From Dipetalonema caudispina (lineage: Eukaryota > Nematoda > Chromadorea > Rhabditida > Onchocercidae): a stretch of 64,000 nucleotides of DNA. Under the pieces are notes generated by a model, which saw only the letters and a list, made by a program, of their open reading frames with translations, had not been told where the DNA came from and made no database searches. The stretch spans positions 22,849 through 86,848 of the forward strand of contig JABVXV010000272.1 of NCBI GenBank assembly GCA_013365325.1, given 5' to 3'. Both the position numbers and the translations under genes were made by a program. Below, in pieces: positions 1-13,700 of this stretch. Position 1 is the stretch's first letter. Every line of letters begins with the position of its first letter.

Positions 1-252
1 TTTCAAGATGATAACGAGAATAACCGCATGGTAAGTATTTTACATAATAGATTTGATTTATAGAAAATTTCTGAATGATAACTGGAAAAATTTGAATTGG
101 ACTTCGATGAAAACTTTGTTAAAAAGTTTTTTTTTCTGCTTTTCTAGAAAAAGGAGAAGAAAGCTATATCCTCAACATTTATCAAAACGCTCTGTCAAAG
201 TAGAGGATTTTATTTGGTTTTCAAACTGAGCACTGTCTCTTCACGAAATTGA
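1..252 (+). CDS. 3' end of an unidentified gene (last two exons)
   Basis: Two exons are proposed: one running in from the left edge to 30, and a last exon 148-252 ending in TGA. The first ends in ATG followed by a consensus GTAAGT donor. The second follows a strong pyrimidine-rich acceptor (TTTTCTGCTTTTCTAG). Read in frame 1 the two join in phase 0 and stay open to the stop. The visible peptide is acidic, then lysine-rich (starting FQDDNENNRM, then KKEKKAISS), and ends in a short hydrophobic and serine stretch. No domain can be recognised from 44 residues. The stop lies only about 180 bases before the start of the next plus-strand gene. Alternatively the first 30 bases belong to a 5' UTR exon of that gene; direct splicing from 30 to 822 would not keep frame. 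Confidence 0.45.
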
Positions 253-430
253 GGTTGCAGAGATTTGTCAGCACAGTTGACCTGATTCCATTCAATTGTC
301 CAGCCTTCAATCTTGCAATGAATTACTCTTTTCCTCATCATACCCTGGCCAGCCTTCAAATCTCTCAAAAATTGCTTCATTTTCTGTTTTAAGCTTATTT
401 CCTAATTTGTATTTCAAACGTTTTAAATTT

Positions 431-3400
431 ATGATTTTATTACTATATTTGCTGCATTCATTCTTTGCTACTTCTACAGGTAAATTTCCATTCACTTTTT
501 TATTTACCATGGACTTTTGTTCCAGTACTAAAAATGTTGGAGCAAGGTTTTACTCTATTCAGTTTTACTTTGAGGATGAGAAATAGCTTTGTAATTCTGT
601 TTATAAAGGAAGAAGAGTGGCTTCATGGAATACTTCGCAACTTTATTCACTGATACTCAAATTTTTTAGTGTCCCGAGATCTTCACATATCTCTCTTGAA
701 GATATTAACGAACTTATTATTCCCGATTATAAATTAGTATTTGAGTTCGAGGTTTTGATGGTGAAATTCTGCGATAGTTTCTTCAACATTCCCAGGAGAT
801 ATCTAATATACTTTTTAATAGGTGGAAACTATGACAAGTCAAAAAGTAATCGGCGACATGCTTTGATCGTCCCTTGGTCGCAATACTTGACTATCGATAA
901 CAATATCACTAATCAAGCAATATCCTCGCAAGAAGTGTCTCCTAAACACCAACTGTCATTGGTACCACTGAAAGGTATTAAGGAGAAAGATTTGGTTAAA
1001 GGTAATGTGATACAGCCAGATCGTTACTTTCATCAACACAATACATATCGCAGTAGTCACAACGCCATGTTTCCTAACAGTCTTGATAACCGGAACACCA
1101 GAGTGATAAATCGTTTTCGACAGAAGAATCATACTGCAACAGCTATCATTCATCAATTAAACCCGGTTAATCCAAACTATGAACACATCCAAATACCGTT
1201 AGTTTGCGTGATTTGAATTGAAATTTCCATAAATATTCTTTCAGATCTTGAGTCATTTTGTCATTGACTAATTTTGAAGCTCAACTAAGCTAAATTTTGT
1301 TTTTCGAATTAAATTTCAAATGTTGTAGGGTTAGTTTAGTATCAAAGTGAGAAAGTTTGGAAGAATGAAAATCCTTTTCAGCCTTCTGAATTTATCATAT
1401 CAAAGAAAATTCTGCCTCTCAGTCATATTTCACACTTTCATGCCTCTATGGAACGAATCAAAACAAAACCACCGAATGATACTCAAAAACAATGAGCAAT
1501 AAGATCAAGTGCAATAACTGTTTATAATATTGGTAGCATTGTTTAGAGCCCATTTACGAGTTCATCCAATGACATGGACATCATCCAATTCACAGATGAC
1601 ACGATTGCATGCAGTAAATTCATTCGAATCATTCATTCCTGTTACCACTACTGCTGTCAGGTTTGTTATGAAGAATTTCATCAATACAACTATGATTTGC
1701 CTGTAAAATAATTAATGAAATGCAGCTGATAATTTGATTTAAAATGAATATTTACCAATTTTAAATTCTAAATCCAAATTGTCCATGTAAATTCTGAAAA
1801 GGTTATGATAGTGACACTATCAGCTAGGTCGATACCAAACGCTCGTTTCTCACGACTAAATCCCGCACAAGTCCTGTTCATTTCGCCTTCAACTAACAAC
1901 ATGGCAAATACAGTCTTGGCTCAGTCGCAAACCAGGCTTGCATCTCTTCCCTCAACCATTGCTGATATAAAAAATTTGCATGCATTTGGTGCTAGTGTTG
2001 CATCGTTTCTGTCTTCTCGTGATACAGTGAAGAGTTTTGCAAAATTTGCACGAAATTTACTCAGTTTATCTACCCCAAATCAGGTAGTCCTCACAGAATT
2101 ACAGATATTATTTGTAAATGATTTAAAAATTTTTCTTTAAATAAATATTTTGAACTTGCATGAAATATGAACCTGGAAAAACAACTTGATGAGTCACATC
2201 TTCCGAATTATTTAATTTTTACATCACACTAATAAGAAATCTAAAATTTAATGTAATTTTAATCAGCCTGTTAAAATTTTGCCATCGTTGGCATCAGCAG
2301 TAAGTGGTACGAAGTCGTTTGTTGTACCAAGTAATGGTGATACTGAAGTATCAGGTGGGACACCGTCCAGTATACTCAACATTCAACACGCTTTTGTCGA
2401 ATTAGGTAATGATATTTTAATATATATATATATATATATCATTCCATAAAATTAATGATTAAATATTTTTGAATTAAATATCTCCATTTATGTTGATTTT
2501 ATTTCCGGAACATTTGAGAGGATTTTTCGACTCAGAATATGACTCTTCAAATCTTGATTATCAGTTTGTAGCAAAAAAAGACTTCCCAATCAGAGGTATC
2601 GAGAATGATACGTTGTATGAAAATGAAACCGAAATTTTTTTGAATACTCTGCCAGAAGAGCAGCGATCTCTTCTGCAAGCGGCAATTCAAACCGGAGAAC
2701 TTGACGAGAATACTTTGATATCCACTATTGGGTTTGTTTTATACTCGTTTACTTTTGCACGAGAATTGAAATTTCTAAACTGAAAAAGCGATACATGTTT
2801 CGGAATACTCTTTTTAGAAATACCAACAATAGAAGGAAACAAAATGAAGGTAAGCTTCTGGAATGGATACAGCAAAATCGGAAGAAAACTGCCGAAGAAG
2901 TCTCCATTTCGACCGTTAAATTACCATACTATGGCAAATATTGTGGCAGTTTTGTTGGTCAAGTAAGCTGCGTTAAAATATACGAAATTTACATTTTTGT
3001 TTTAATTAGATGACATTTATTTGCCAGCAAAGCACATCAATACATTTCAAAGACAATAGAGCACACTTAAAAAGTTGTATTTCAGACCGCTAAGAGTAGT
3101 CGTTTCAATGCAGCGGGCGCATTGTGGGCAGTTGACAACCGACGATTTATTGTTTCTAAATTTCAGTTCAATCCTGGAACCCTACTGACTGGTACAACAT
3201 CATTTACTCATTACCTTATATTAATTTCTATTGAATTCCGCATAATGAACTGTTATCAAAGAAAATTTGGAAGAAATTGTTCTTTTTTTTTTATAAATGT
3301 TTTAAAATTTTTAGAAAATGTCACCTTTTGGGTTGGCCCGTATGAACGAACCAGTAATAGTGTAACCGATATGACTCCTAACACTAATGGATTCTACCTA

Positions 3401-5573
3401 AAGCCGCAGCCTATCAGTTTAACCGTCTTTAACAAGCCAGATATTCAAGTGCGTTAAATTACCATACTATTTGCATTTTAATATGGGAAATTTATCTTTA
3501 TAATTCTTTTTCAAAATATCAACACTTATCGGGGCATATCAACAGAGCTGAAATGAACTGATATACCTTTGTAGATTGTTGAGGCTCGTACTCGCTCATT
3601 ATTGACTTCACGCAAGAAGCGGAGTAATTCGTATGCCGAATTATCTGATGCGGATATTTTCCGAATATTTCGTGAACATATGGATGCCAAGGAAAGCGAT
3701 AACAGTCCACTGGTGCGATTTTTTGGGAAAGTTCGAAGTAGTTGTTAATCTGAAGACTCGATTTTGCTTTGAATACGAAATTTAAAATTTTTAACCATTT
3801 AAGTTGGATCAACTATGTTAAAGTAACGAAGAATGGAAAATTAGATCAAGCTACACGAAAGAATATTTCACGTTTTTTCTTTTAGGTTTGATTTCTTTTC
3901 TCTTTTTTTTTCAGGAGGAAATCACAATTACCGATAAAATGGGCAGCAATGAATTTTCCGAAAGCGATTTCACCACTACTGCAATTTTTTCCAAGTACTT
4001 GTCTTGAAATTAATCAGTTTGAAACCGTTAAATTTGGTAAAAATGACTTATACTTTATGGAATAAAAATTTAGTGGAACTAAAGAAATTACTAATACGCC
4101 AAATGCATTAAATGAAAAGAACAACATGGAAGCACTTGGATGGTATGCTGGCTTTCAGCCACTTTTACTTACTTTACCGGCTAACAAATGGATCAAAACA
4201 ATCAATTGGTTTGCTTTATGGGATCATAAAAGACAAGTGAGAGTTTTTAATATACAAATTCACCATATTTATAACTATTTTTAAACTCTAGCAACATATA
4301 CTGCAATTTAATCTCCTGTTTTTCTGAAAAAAAAAAAAAAGAAAAGAAAAAAAAAAACCAATTCAAAACTGAAAAATATTAAGATTTCCAAATTTTGCTA
4401 GGATTATATTTTTTTTCTCATTAGCAGTAAAATTTCCAAAACAATTCCTTATACAGAATGTTATTGCATATGTATTAATTCCTAATGGACCAGCATTTAA
4501 AATACCAGCAATTATTCAACTTCGAGGTCTAACTCCCAATAACCTACATAATGTGAGATCAAGATATATCAAGGTTTGTATCGAATTTACTGGTATTTGT
4601 TAAACTAAGACCAATATCTGTCTCAAATATCTATATTATTATCAGTTGTTTTCTCTATTTTCGTATTCTGAAACTATTCATTATTTTAGATTCTCGATAC
4701 AAAAACTATTGAAATCAGCAAATTTTACTACAGAAGTAATGGTTTAGCAGCTTGGTTTGTTGTTGGTAAGGATATTTTACCAAATAGTAATGGCCACATA
4801 GTACCAATTTATGATAGGTATGGTATCTTGAAATTCGTGTTCTTCAAAAATTTTAAATTTGAACTGTCTCAGCAGTTCTTCAATACATAACACATCGTCA
4901 GATTGTTTGGCAAGGTCCCTCAGTCTGATTTGACTCTTACAATCCCAATGTAGCAATATGAATTTGGCTAATATCTAAATTGTTGAGTAGCTTATTATCA
5001 CTTCAATTGAATCTGAACAGCCTTTTCCACTTGTTGCTGAATTGAATTTTTAATAGAATTCAAAATAATTGGTGATATATTTGCAGAGTTAACAATAATT
5101 TCGACTGTGATTCACTTCGTGATTATACAAACGAAACGATAATACTAAAGCTTCCAGGACGTTTGGACATTAAAGATGTCTTTTGGTTTTCTGTTTTTTC
5201 TATGGAACAAAGTTTATCGTTATCACATCTTTATTTTCCATACAATGACATGCATTTACCTCCTGATCTAACCGATATATCAGTAAGCTGAATTTCTGAT
5301 CGTTTTAAAGATATCAAATCGTGCTTCGCATCCTAAGACATTTATTTGCTTAGACATCATCAGTTCCCACTTTAATTCAACAATAAGAGAGGTTTTTTTT
5401 TCTTAAAAACTTTTGAAAATAATTATTAATGGCAACGTTATTGTTGAATAAAACGAAAACATTGAAAGTTTTCGAACTTATCAATGTTAATGACAAGGTC
5501 TTTTGTAACGGAGCTATTTGAATATTATTTCTGGATATTTTAGGCACCAAATTGTGTTCGGAAAAACCATTAG
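431..5573 (+). CDS. Secreted protein with two divergent DM13 domains
   Basis: Fifteen exons: 431-479, 822-1197, 1828-2083, 2267-2405, 2521-2731, 2818-2962, 3086-3191, 3315-3448, 3575-3712, 3915-3994, 4074-4236, 4457-4573, 4690-4817, 5087-5282, 5544-5573. All junctions are GT-AG and in phase, giving 755 codons plus TAG. Residues 1-16 (MILLLYLLHSFFATST) are a signal peptide, which fixes the start. Residues 17 to about 375 are low-complexity, Ser/Asn-rich, with no recognised domain. DM13 domain 1 starts near residue 381 (YYGKYCGSF) and ends near 599 (TINWFALWD), widened by an insertion of roughly 120 residues holding RKKR at 485-488. DM13 domain 2 covers about 615-735 (TKTIEISKFYY, AAWFVVG, DVFWFSVFS). 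DM13 is found in extracellular proteins such as Skeletor and is often suggested to be redox-linked; the role here is inferred. The C-terminal tail is short (APNCVRKNH). I see no membrane anchor. Confidence 0.85.
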
Positions 5574-5633
5574 AGCAATATGCGAACTCTCAGAGAAGCC
5601 GATGAAATGTCAGTTACACTTTGAAGGATAAAT

Positions 5634-5842
<209 letters not shown>

Positions 5843-8800
5843 GATATTATTATTGTTATCATTATTACTATTATTAATTAATATTACTATTATTATTGTC
5901 ACACATTAATTAATTATGTACGAAGCAAACTCGATAAAAACTAAGATTAATAATGACAATGATTAGAGATCATCGCTTTTTGTAGCTTGCCTATTTCTAA
6001 TTCTTTGAGAATGATCTTGAGACAGTAGGAGGTTTTCAAGTTCGAGTAAAGAGTAACCGACAATAAAAATAACTAGAAGGTTAAAGCTTAAGTGTAACTT
6101 AAGAATTCTAGGGACTAATAAAATTTGTGAGAAAATGTGTTCTTCGGATATTATGAAAAATTGCAAGCATGGTGTAAAAATGATTGGAAAGATCACTGTG
6201 TTATGCTGATTATGCGAACTTTTACGAACTGATTCGTATCTTGGCTCTATATGTTAATATGAGTGATATAGCCTGAACACTTCCTTAAGGCAGACATTGT
6301 CAGGCTGTATTATTATTTAAATATCAAGCTTTAAATGTTTTGTCTTGATGACTAACACCAGCGGTGTCTTCCCTTTTTAAAGAGTAGTATTTATGGTAAT
6401 AAGTTTCAGTCTAAGAATGATAATATGATAAATGCAAATACTAAATAAACTTAATAAGCTTTAAGGACCACTTTATTAATTACTATTTAAATGTCAAGCA
6501 TGCATTTTGCTAAAATATTTCCTTTATTTCAAAATATGGTAATAATATATTTAACGTTAAGTTTTATGATTTCATCAGCAATTTTCGCTGCAATGAATCG
6601 GAATTTTTGAGGAAACCGCCAAAACAGTAAGTATATTTCGACAAATTGAAGCAAAAAAAAAGGTAGATTTAAGTATGTGAACCAAACATGAAACTGAGAA
6701 AAACTATCATAGAAATTTTGAGATAAAATATAAGGCTTAATGATATTCCCATCTCGCTAAATTTTTTGTAAAACTGTTTAGAATAGTTCAGTAGGTTATT
6801 AGTGATATTGATAATCTCTTAAATTTAATTTTAATCTCAGAAAAGCGTTATGCAGCTAACATTCATCTCATTCTTTTTAGCGGTTGATAAAGGTATTATG
6901 GATCTATCCATAAACTGTGGTCCATAAAGAGAGGTTTAAAGTTTATAAGATCGCTACTGGATAATAGATGAATAATTGGATGATTATAGGGAAAGAAAGG
7001 CGGGAGAGACCATTATCGCTCATCTTTTATCTTTCCATCTGATTTAATCAACAAGCTGTTTAAAACTTAAAATGCATAAAATTCATTAGATTGAGCAGGA
7101 GATTATGTATAATCCAGATCGATGATAGTTTTCTTCTCTCATTGAAACTTAATATTCTAGAATCTGCATATTTGGCTATCATTGTTACAAAAAGATTTAT
7201 AAAATTTTTTTCCTCAATTTTTAGCATCCATTCAGTTTTCGTTAGTTCCTAATTTTTTAAATCCGTTGGAAATCAAAGATTTTTGTTATAATATTCAAAA
7301 ATATGAAAATCTATGTGGTACAAGAAAGAGGAAGATTAATTCAGGAAATGTTGGGAATTTCTCCATTGTTCAGTTGTAAGATGTGTCTGGTCCCAAGTTA
7401 ATGTACTTGAAGTAATACTGAATTATAAGAAAGACTTATGCCATGGAAAGAACTAAGGGCAGGGACCATTTCATTTGGCCTCTTCTTTCTCTTTTCTAGG
7501 CCTCGTGCAAGAATTTCCATAATACATTCAACAACCGTCATTACCTATTATAAACAATATACTGATTGATTCATGAAATGAAATCGATTTATTTTAGACT
7601 GCAACACTTTAGCCAAATGAATTGTTTGAATTGATGAGATTTTCAAAACTTCACCCTTTTTCTCTTTCCTCTCGATCTTCTCCGTCTCACTTATGATTTT
7701 TAGGAAAAGATTACGCCAAAAAAAAAAAAATCGCCGTTCTCGAATTGCTGATGCTATCAGTTTTTTTTTCCCTTGCTAGGTTTACCCTTCTTTTAACACA
7801 TTTAATGATGGAGCTGAACATGGTGATGAATCAGTTTAGAAAAGAAATTACTGTAGTACAGCAATGATGCTAATTAAAAAGAAGTATTAATTGATGTGAT
7901 TTTTTTTAACTGTTCATAGCGCATAGTGTACTATCGTGTAGCTACGTCAAGAACGCCTCAAGAAGCAGATGATCTGAAAAGGCTCCTCAATTGAGAAGCA
8001 CAGTACTGTTGTCGATGAAGACTGAGAAAGCTGGAAGTACCTTAAACTATGAGAAATGAAAGGCAATGGAATTTTAATGCTTCCATTTCGGCGTAAAAGT
8101 TGAAAGATGCCTCCCTTACTAAAGTGTATGTTCTCGCAAAAAAGCATAAAATTTTAGAAAACATTTTGGATGAATCAAAAATTAAAACAAATACTAATCA
8201 AAAGTAGGAAAATTCTCATTCTAAAAAATTTCAAGAAAGTTTGATCATTTGAGAAGCTGTACTGTTAAAAAAAAAAATTGCAAAGAAAGGATTTTTCGCA
8301 AATTGGAGCATTGAGCGACTAATTTCTATAAATTAAATGAAAGTAAAACTGGTTTAGCAAGTGATTTAGCGCATTTCAATCTAAAGAAGAAGAAATGTCA
8401 TAATAGTACTGAAACACTTGAGTACCGTACGACAGTGATAACTTACGAGACACAAATATTGAAAGCCCAAGAGAGCTATTATGTTGAAAATGAAAAATAA
8501 ATGTTGAAAATAGTCTATGGTATTGACATTTGACAAATGTATATAATTTATTTTTCTGACGGCTCATCGCGCGTTCGATAAATCACTGCAAGAAAAGTGC
8601 ATAGCTAGACTTTAAACTATTTCTCTGATTGATATTCCGTAGAATTTGTTGATCCGTACAAATCGTTACTTTTAGATCGCTGAAGCAAAAGAGGTTATGA
8701 AGATAATAATTACGACGATTATTGAAATATGGATACTGAGATGATTACGAAATTACAGGTTATCAACAATTGAATGGTGATGACACATGAGGAAGTTGCT

Positions 8801-10619
8801 GAAGAAATGTTGTTGAAAGTTGAAAAGGTCAAGATCCACTTAGGAAATTTTGCTTCAGAATACGAAAGCAAGAAACACTGCTCAATTCTGTGAAAAGTTC
8901 TTGCGAATTGTCTCAAATTAAATTTCGAGCCCATTATGATGAGTGAATTGTTACAAATGTACGCATTCTGCGGTAGAAACTAATCACAGCAGTTTTGAGC
9001 AACTGGAAGTACTACTGAGAGTTTGGTTGCTAGCTTGTCTTTTCTAACGATTTTCAGTGATATGATTAATTAGAATGAATAAGATGAGATCGACAATGTT
9101 CGGAATTGAATGCTTAGCAAATTACTTGGATTTTGAAGAGCAATAAGTAGCTGGAAGTTATTACTGTTATATCTTGAGCAAAATTTCTTGAAGTTCACAC
9201 CAAGAAAAGAAATTGAAAAGCATTAAACAAACGATTAAATGAAACGTTCAGAAGGTTTAGCAAAGAGTGATACAAGGAATTATTTATGTATAAGAAAATT
9301 TGTTTCGATCGCAGAAATTAATATGGAGGGTTAGCGATGCGATACGAACATCGAAAGTTAGAATAATTTCTTGAAAATGTAATCAGCGATTCTTATACAA
9401 TTTTACATGTCAATAATTATTAAATACTTGACGATGCGGATAACAGGAAACTTTCTCTTTTGCAAGTAATCTGAAAAATTATGAATGATTTTTTATTGCT
9501 TAAAAGAAATATTTGAGCCAGGGTAATAAGAGGCTTAGGGTAAATTGAATTCAAGTGGAGCATTAGTAGATTGGCATTGATCAATCCATGCTTGTCTAAC
9601 AGATGATAATATCTGTGATATTCATAGTTCGATTGGTTAGCCTTCTAGCGAAATACAAATGCAAATTTCTTTGTGGGATACCAACTATATAAGTATAGAT
9701 GCATCGACTGCAGAAGGATGTTATAAATTTATTTCTAATATTCTTTTCACCTTATTATACCTTGCTTAATTTCAGGAAAATGAAAAAATTCAATACTTAT
9801 CTCGAGTTTCGTAATAGCAAAATCAGTGCAGTAACTAGTAGGTCTTACAAATAACAACTCACCATTTTGAACACTTAAAATAATGGTAGTACCTTGGACT
9901 TGGCTTCTTGGACTGCATTGGCTACTGCCAATAACAATATGAAAATGTAACATCGTCAACAAAGAGAACGCAAAATAAGAAACGTTATTGCCTTATAGGA
10001 AATCTACGAGATAAAGTGTTGCAGTTGTTGTTATTTTTGGTTTTTTCGGCAGACGAACTAAATAAGATGACTGGGAACTGTTGTGCTTCATCGAAGAGCA
10101 GAACTAACTTATAGAATGAGTAAAGAATAACGAATTATATCTCATGTTGTAGAAATTATGCTACTCAAATATGAATGACGATACTTACGTCATTTTTTTC
10201 CCGTTGATTTATGCGTCATTTATCTTAGTGAATATTATCCTTAATTCTTCTCTTCGATAACATCGGTAATTCTTTTCTTTTTATTGCTCTATCGATCTAA
10301 TATGTAATCTTTGTGGAAGTGCTTTCAAATGATCATAAACTTTGAAATATTTTAAATGATATTGCTGTCAGCGTATCTCCACACAAGAAAAAATTATAAT
10401 CATTGCAATACTGTACAGCAAGCGCTTTTTCGAACGTTTTCGTTAACGTAATTTAGATTCACGAATTTATACAATTAAGATTCATAAAAGCTAAATACTA
10501 TCCCTGTATCCGGAAATATATGAATGATTTAAATATGAAAATTTTTGATGAATTTATTGCATTTGAAACTGATAAAATTTCTATATTCTACTTGCCAATG
10601 TGTGCGATAATTTTCGAAA

Positions 10620-10727
10620 ATGTCGAACATAACCAGCAACATCGAACAAGGGGTCTACTGCGGGGCTAATCGCCATCAGTTGACACCCTACATTCTTGAC
10701 GATATCATCAACTTGCTACCACCGTGA
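10620..10727 (+). CDS. Isolated 35-codon open frame in a G+C-richer islet
   Basis: An ATG-to-TGA frame of 35 codons (MSNITSNIEQ ... ILDDIINLLPP). Its base composition is close to 50% G+C while flanks are near 30%. An in-frame stop lies 12 bases upstream. Codon third positions are mixed, as in the real genes of the window. There is no good splice acceptor directly before it. It could be a small gene, a single exon of an unmodelled gene, or a relic. No family is recognised. Confidence 0.2.
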   Translation: MSNITSNIEQGVYCGANRHQLTPYILDDIINLLPP

Positions 10728-13700
10728 TTCGACATTCCAAATTTCTTGCTCTGCTAGAAAAATTGGTTTATCTTTTCTAGTCACATATATTTGCTTGATT
10801 TATATCGATGATCGCAAAATAAGTAGATTATATCAGTTAATTTTAGAAGCTGTATAATTATGTAAACAAACATAAATTAAGTTTTAACGATATGACAGAA
10901 CATGACGATAACCAGTCATTAAGTTATACAGTTATGAATTGGAAGTAATATCATGAAATCATTTAGTTAAAATTCTGTTTTACATACATTGATTCAAATA
11001 TTGAAAGTAGATCCAAAAGCCTAAACCACTCATTTAAGAATAATTTACGTGTATATCGCATGTAGATTTCCTCTTTCGCAGGCTCGAATTTGAATGAGTA
11101 GGTCTGACCCCATTTCAGTATTCCTTTTTTGAATTTTACAATGAAAAGTCATATATTGAGAAAAAATGAGTCCACAGAATTTCGGATATAATTTCTATGA
11201 GAATAAGTGTCACACGACTGTTAGAATTATTACGGTGAATTGGATGTAATATTTATTTAACATGATTGATAAAAAGTAGTTGACCCAGTTGAATTCATTT
11301 TAATCTAGATCGGAAATATTATGTTATCAGTTTGATTTTTCCATGGACCATCTCATTAGCCCTAATTTTATCACTTCAATATCTTAGCAGCAATATTCTT
11401 CTTTTCTTAACCCAACCCAATTTTTGATGGTAGTACTTACTCATCAAAAGACAGTGCTTTGAATCAGATAAAATTCAAATAATATGTAGCATTTAATAGC
11501 TGTTGATAGTGACTAAGGCCAAATAAATTCAATCGATTTTGATTTGATCTAATTTCTCAAACGCTGATACGCTTACGTGAAAATGAAATTCCACCTAATT
11601 TTGATTTAACAGAAGATAACCAGATGTGGCAGAAATTTGAAACGACTCAAATCTTAACAGAAATTAGCTCATTTTTTTTTCTTCTAAATCTTCAAACTAT
11701 TCGGAATTCAGAATTTCGAATTTACAGAGGGAGCACTGCGCTAAAGATTTGCAAATTGTGCCATATTTTATTCATTAGAAAAATCTCTCCATTGCAGTAA
11801 TGTATTTCATCTGCTTTTTTTCAGATGTGATACAAAAGGATAACGATCATGATAATGAGTTTTAGATATCATTTATCAAAAGGGAATGATTCACATGAGA
11901 TTTTAACAAAGAACGACGGATGTCCTCTGATCATTAGGAGAGCGCAATATTTCACTGTGGTAGGATAATAATTGACGTTCGCATAAATATGAATTGTCCG
12001 AGGAAAATTTAATATATATTTTGTATTCTTTAAACTATCTTTTTTACGTTTTTACTTTCTTAGTCAAATTTTGGAGATTTTAGAGAGCAAAGGGTTAAAA
12101 ACAGATGTCTGATAAAATAAAAAGTGAAAATTTTACACAGAACTTTGTCAGCTAGGAAAGAGAAGTAATTTTTTTTTTCAAATTCAGAGTGATTATTATA
12201 TGTATGCGGAATTATTCGTTTTGATTTACTGCATCTTTATGAAGTTATAAATGTGGTGATTGGACAAAATTGGATTATTATTAATATAATAGAGTGATGA
12301 CCAGTGATTGGTGACCACATCTGAGAGCAGTCTCCTAGTTGAATTTTGGTTTTTGTTGATTTAATATCATTGATTGAGGAAATAAAAGTGAATAAATGGA
12401 ACGTTTTATTTTATACTTTCTACCATTAATTCGGTGTATGAATTTGCTGGAAGTACTTTTGAGTGTTTTGAAAATTTTCGAATTTGAAATTCAGAAATTT
12501 TAAAAATGTGTGCCAGAAAAGAGTGCTGGGGAGATGAAAGAGAGGAAGTTTATGATTTCGAAAATTTGCTAATTTTCTAGAAATAATTTGAGTTCAAATT
12601 TTTATCGCATAAACTCTTACTGTCTACTTGCACTATGTAATGAGTATAATATGGTAACCCATTCATTGCAAACTGCTAATGATTCACTCATTATATTAAT
12701 CTTAATGATTTATACATCCGATAGAATTATGACAGTTTTCTTGAGGGAAATCCAGCTAGACAATTGTGACATTAGGCGGAGTAGTTCAGTTTGCCTGTCA
12801 TTCTTGATTTAACGAACCTTATCTTCCTTCTCTTCTCCATCTTCTCATTTATCATTTATCCCATCATTCCCCACTATCATTCACTATGCTAATGTACAAA
12901 TCAAATGTTCCAAAAATTGTATTTTGAATAAAAAAAAAAAGTTACTTGTCAATTTAACGTTAACGAAGTACAAATGTCATCGTTATGATTATATGAAAAT
13001 TTCTGGATCTTAGATCTTCTCTTTCCCATACTTCTCTTCGGAAAGATTTCTGTAATACAAACTTTCAAACTGAATCAATATTGTTTGTCTGTGTGCTGTT
13101 TTTATGAATTTCGTGATGCATTTATTTTCAATGAAAATAATGTTTGCTATTTCATATAACTGTTAATAGACCACTATTAACCGACTTAACTCTTAACTTA
13201 GTCTAATAAAGTTTTTCAGAAGTTACTACAAAAGTAAGCCTGATGAAAAAAATTTTAGTTATTATTTTACATTCTATTGCAATCCAAAGTTTGCTTTTTG
13301 TTTCGGTACTGCTTTTCTTGTTTGTTGTTGTTTTTGTTGTTGTTGTTGTTGTTTTGATCTAAAATAAGTGTATTCGTAATGTGGTAGATAAGGTGGGAAT
13401 AAACAGAACGGACAAAATCTCATCGAAATAACTTTGCCTTAATTCATCTCATTCATCTCTTCTTCTTTAAATTATCTTCCATTTGTTATTACTTTAACTA
13501 AAGAAGTTATCTGTTGTTTAATACTTCTGTGCTAAAGTGAGGATTTCCCAAAATATTTTAATTAAAAATAAAATTCAGGGAAATATGATAAGATTATTTT
13601 ATGTTTGTCTTTATTTTTTTAAATAATTTCTCTTTGCTCTACAGCTGTTGGAAATTTTTGACCAAATTTATAGATCTTCGAATGACCTCATAATCTGTCC

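Noticed and set aside
1824..1827. Earlier acceptor at 1823 for DM13-gene exon 3
   Set aside because: It breaks the phase; the acceptor ending at 1827 joins in phase.
2840..2860. GTAAGC after GATGAAG as the donor of DM13-gene exon 6
   Set aside because: The frame continues to a second GTAAGC at 2963; only the later donor keeps phase and preserves the DM13 sequence.
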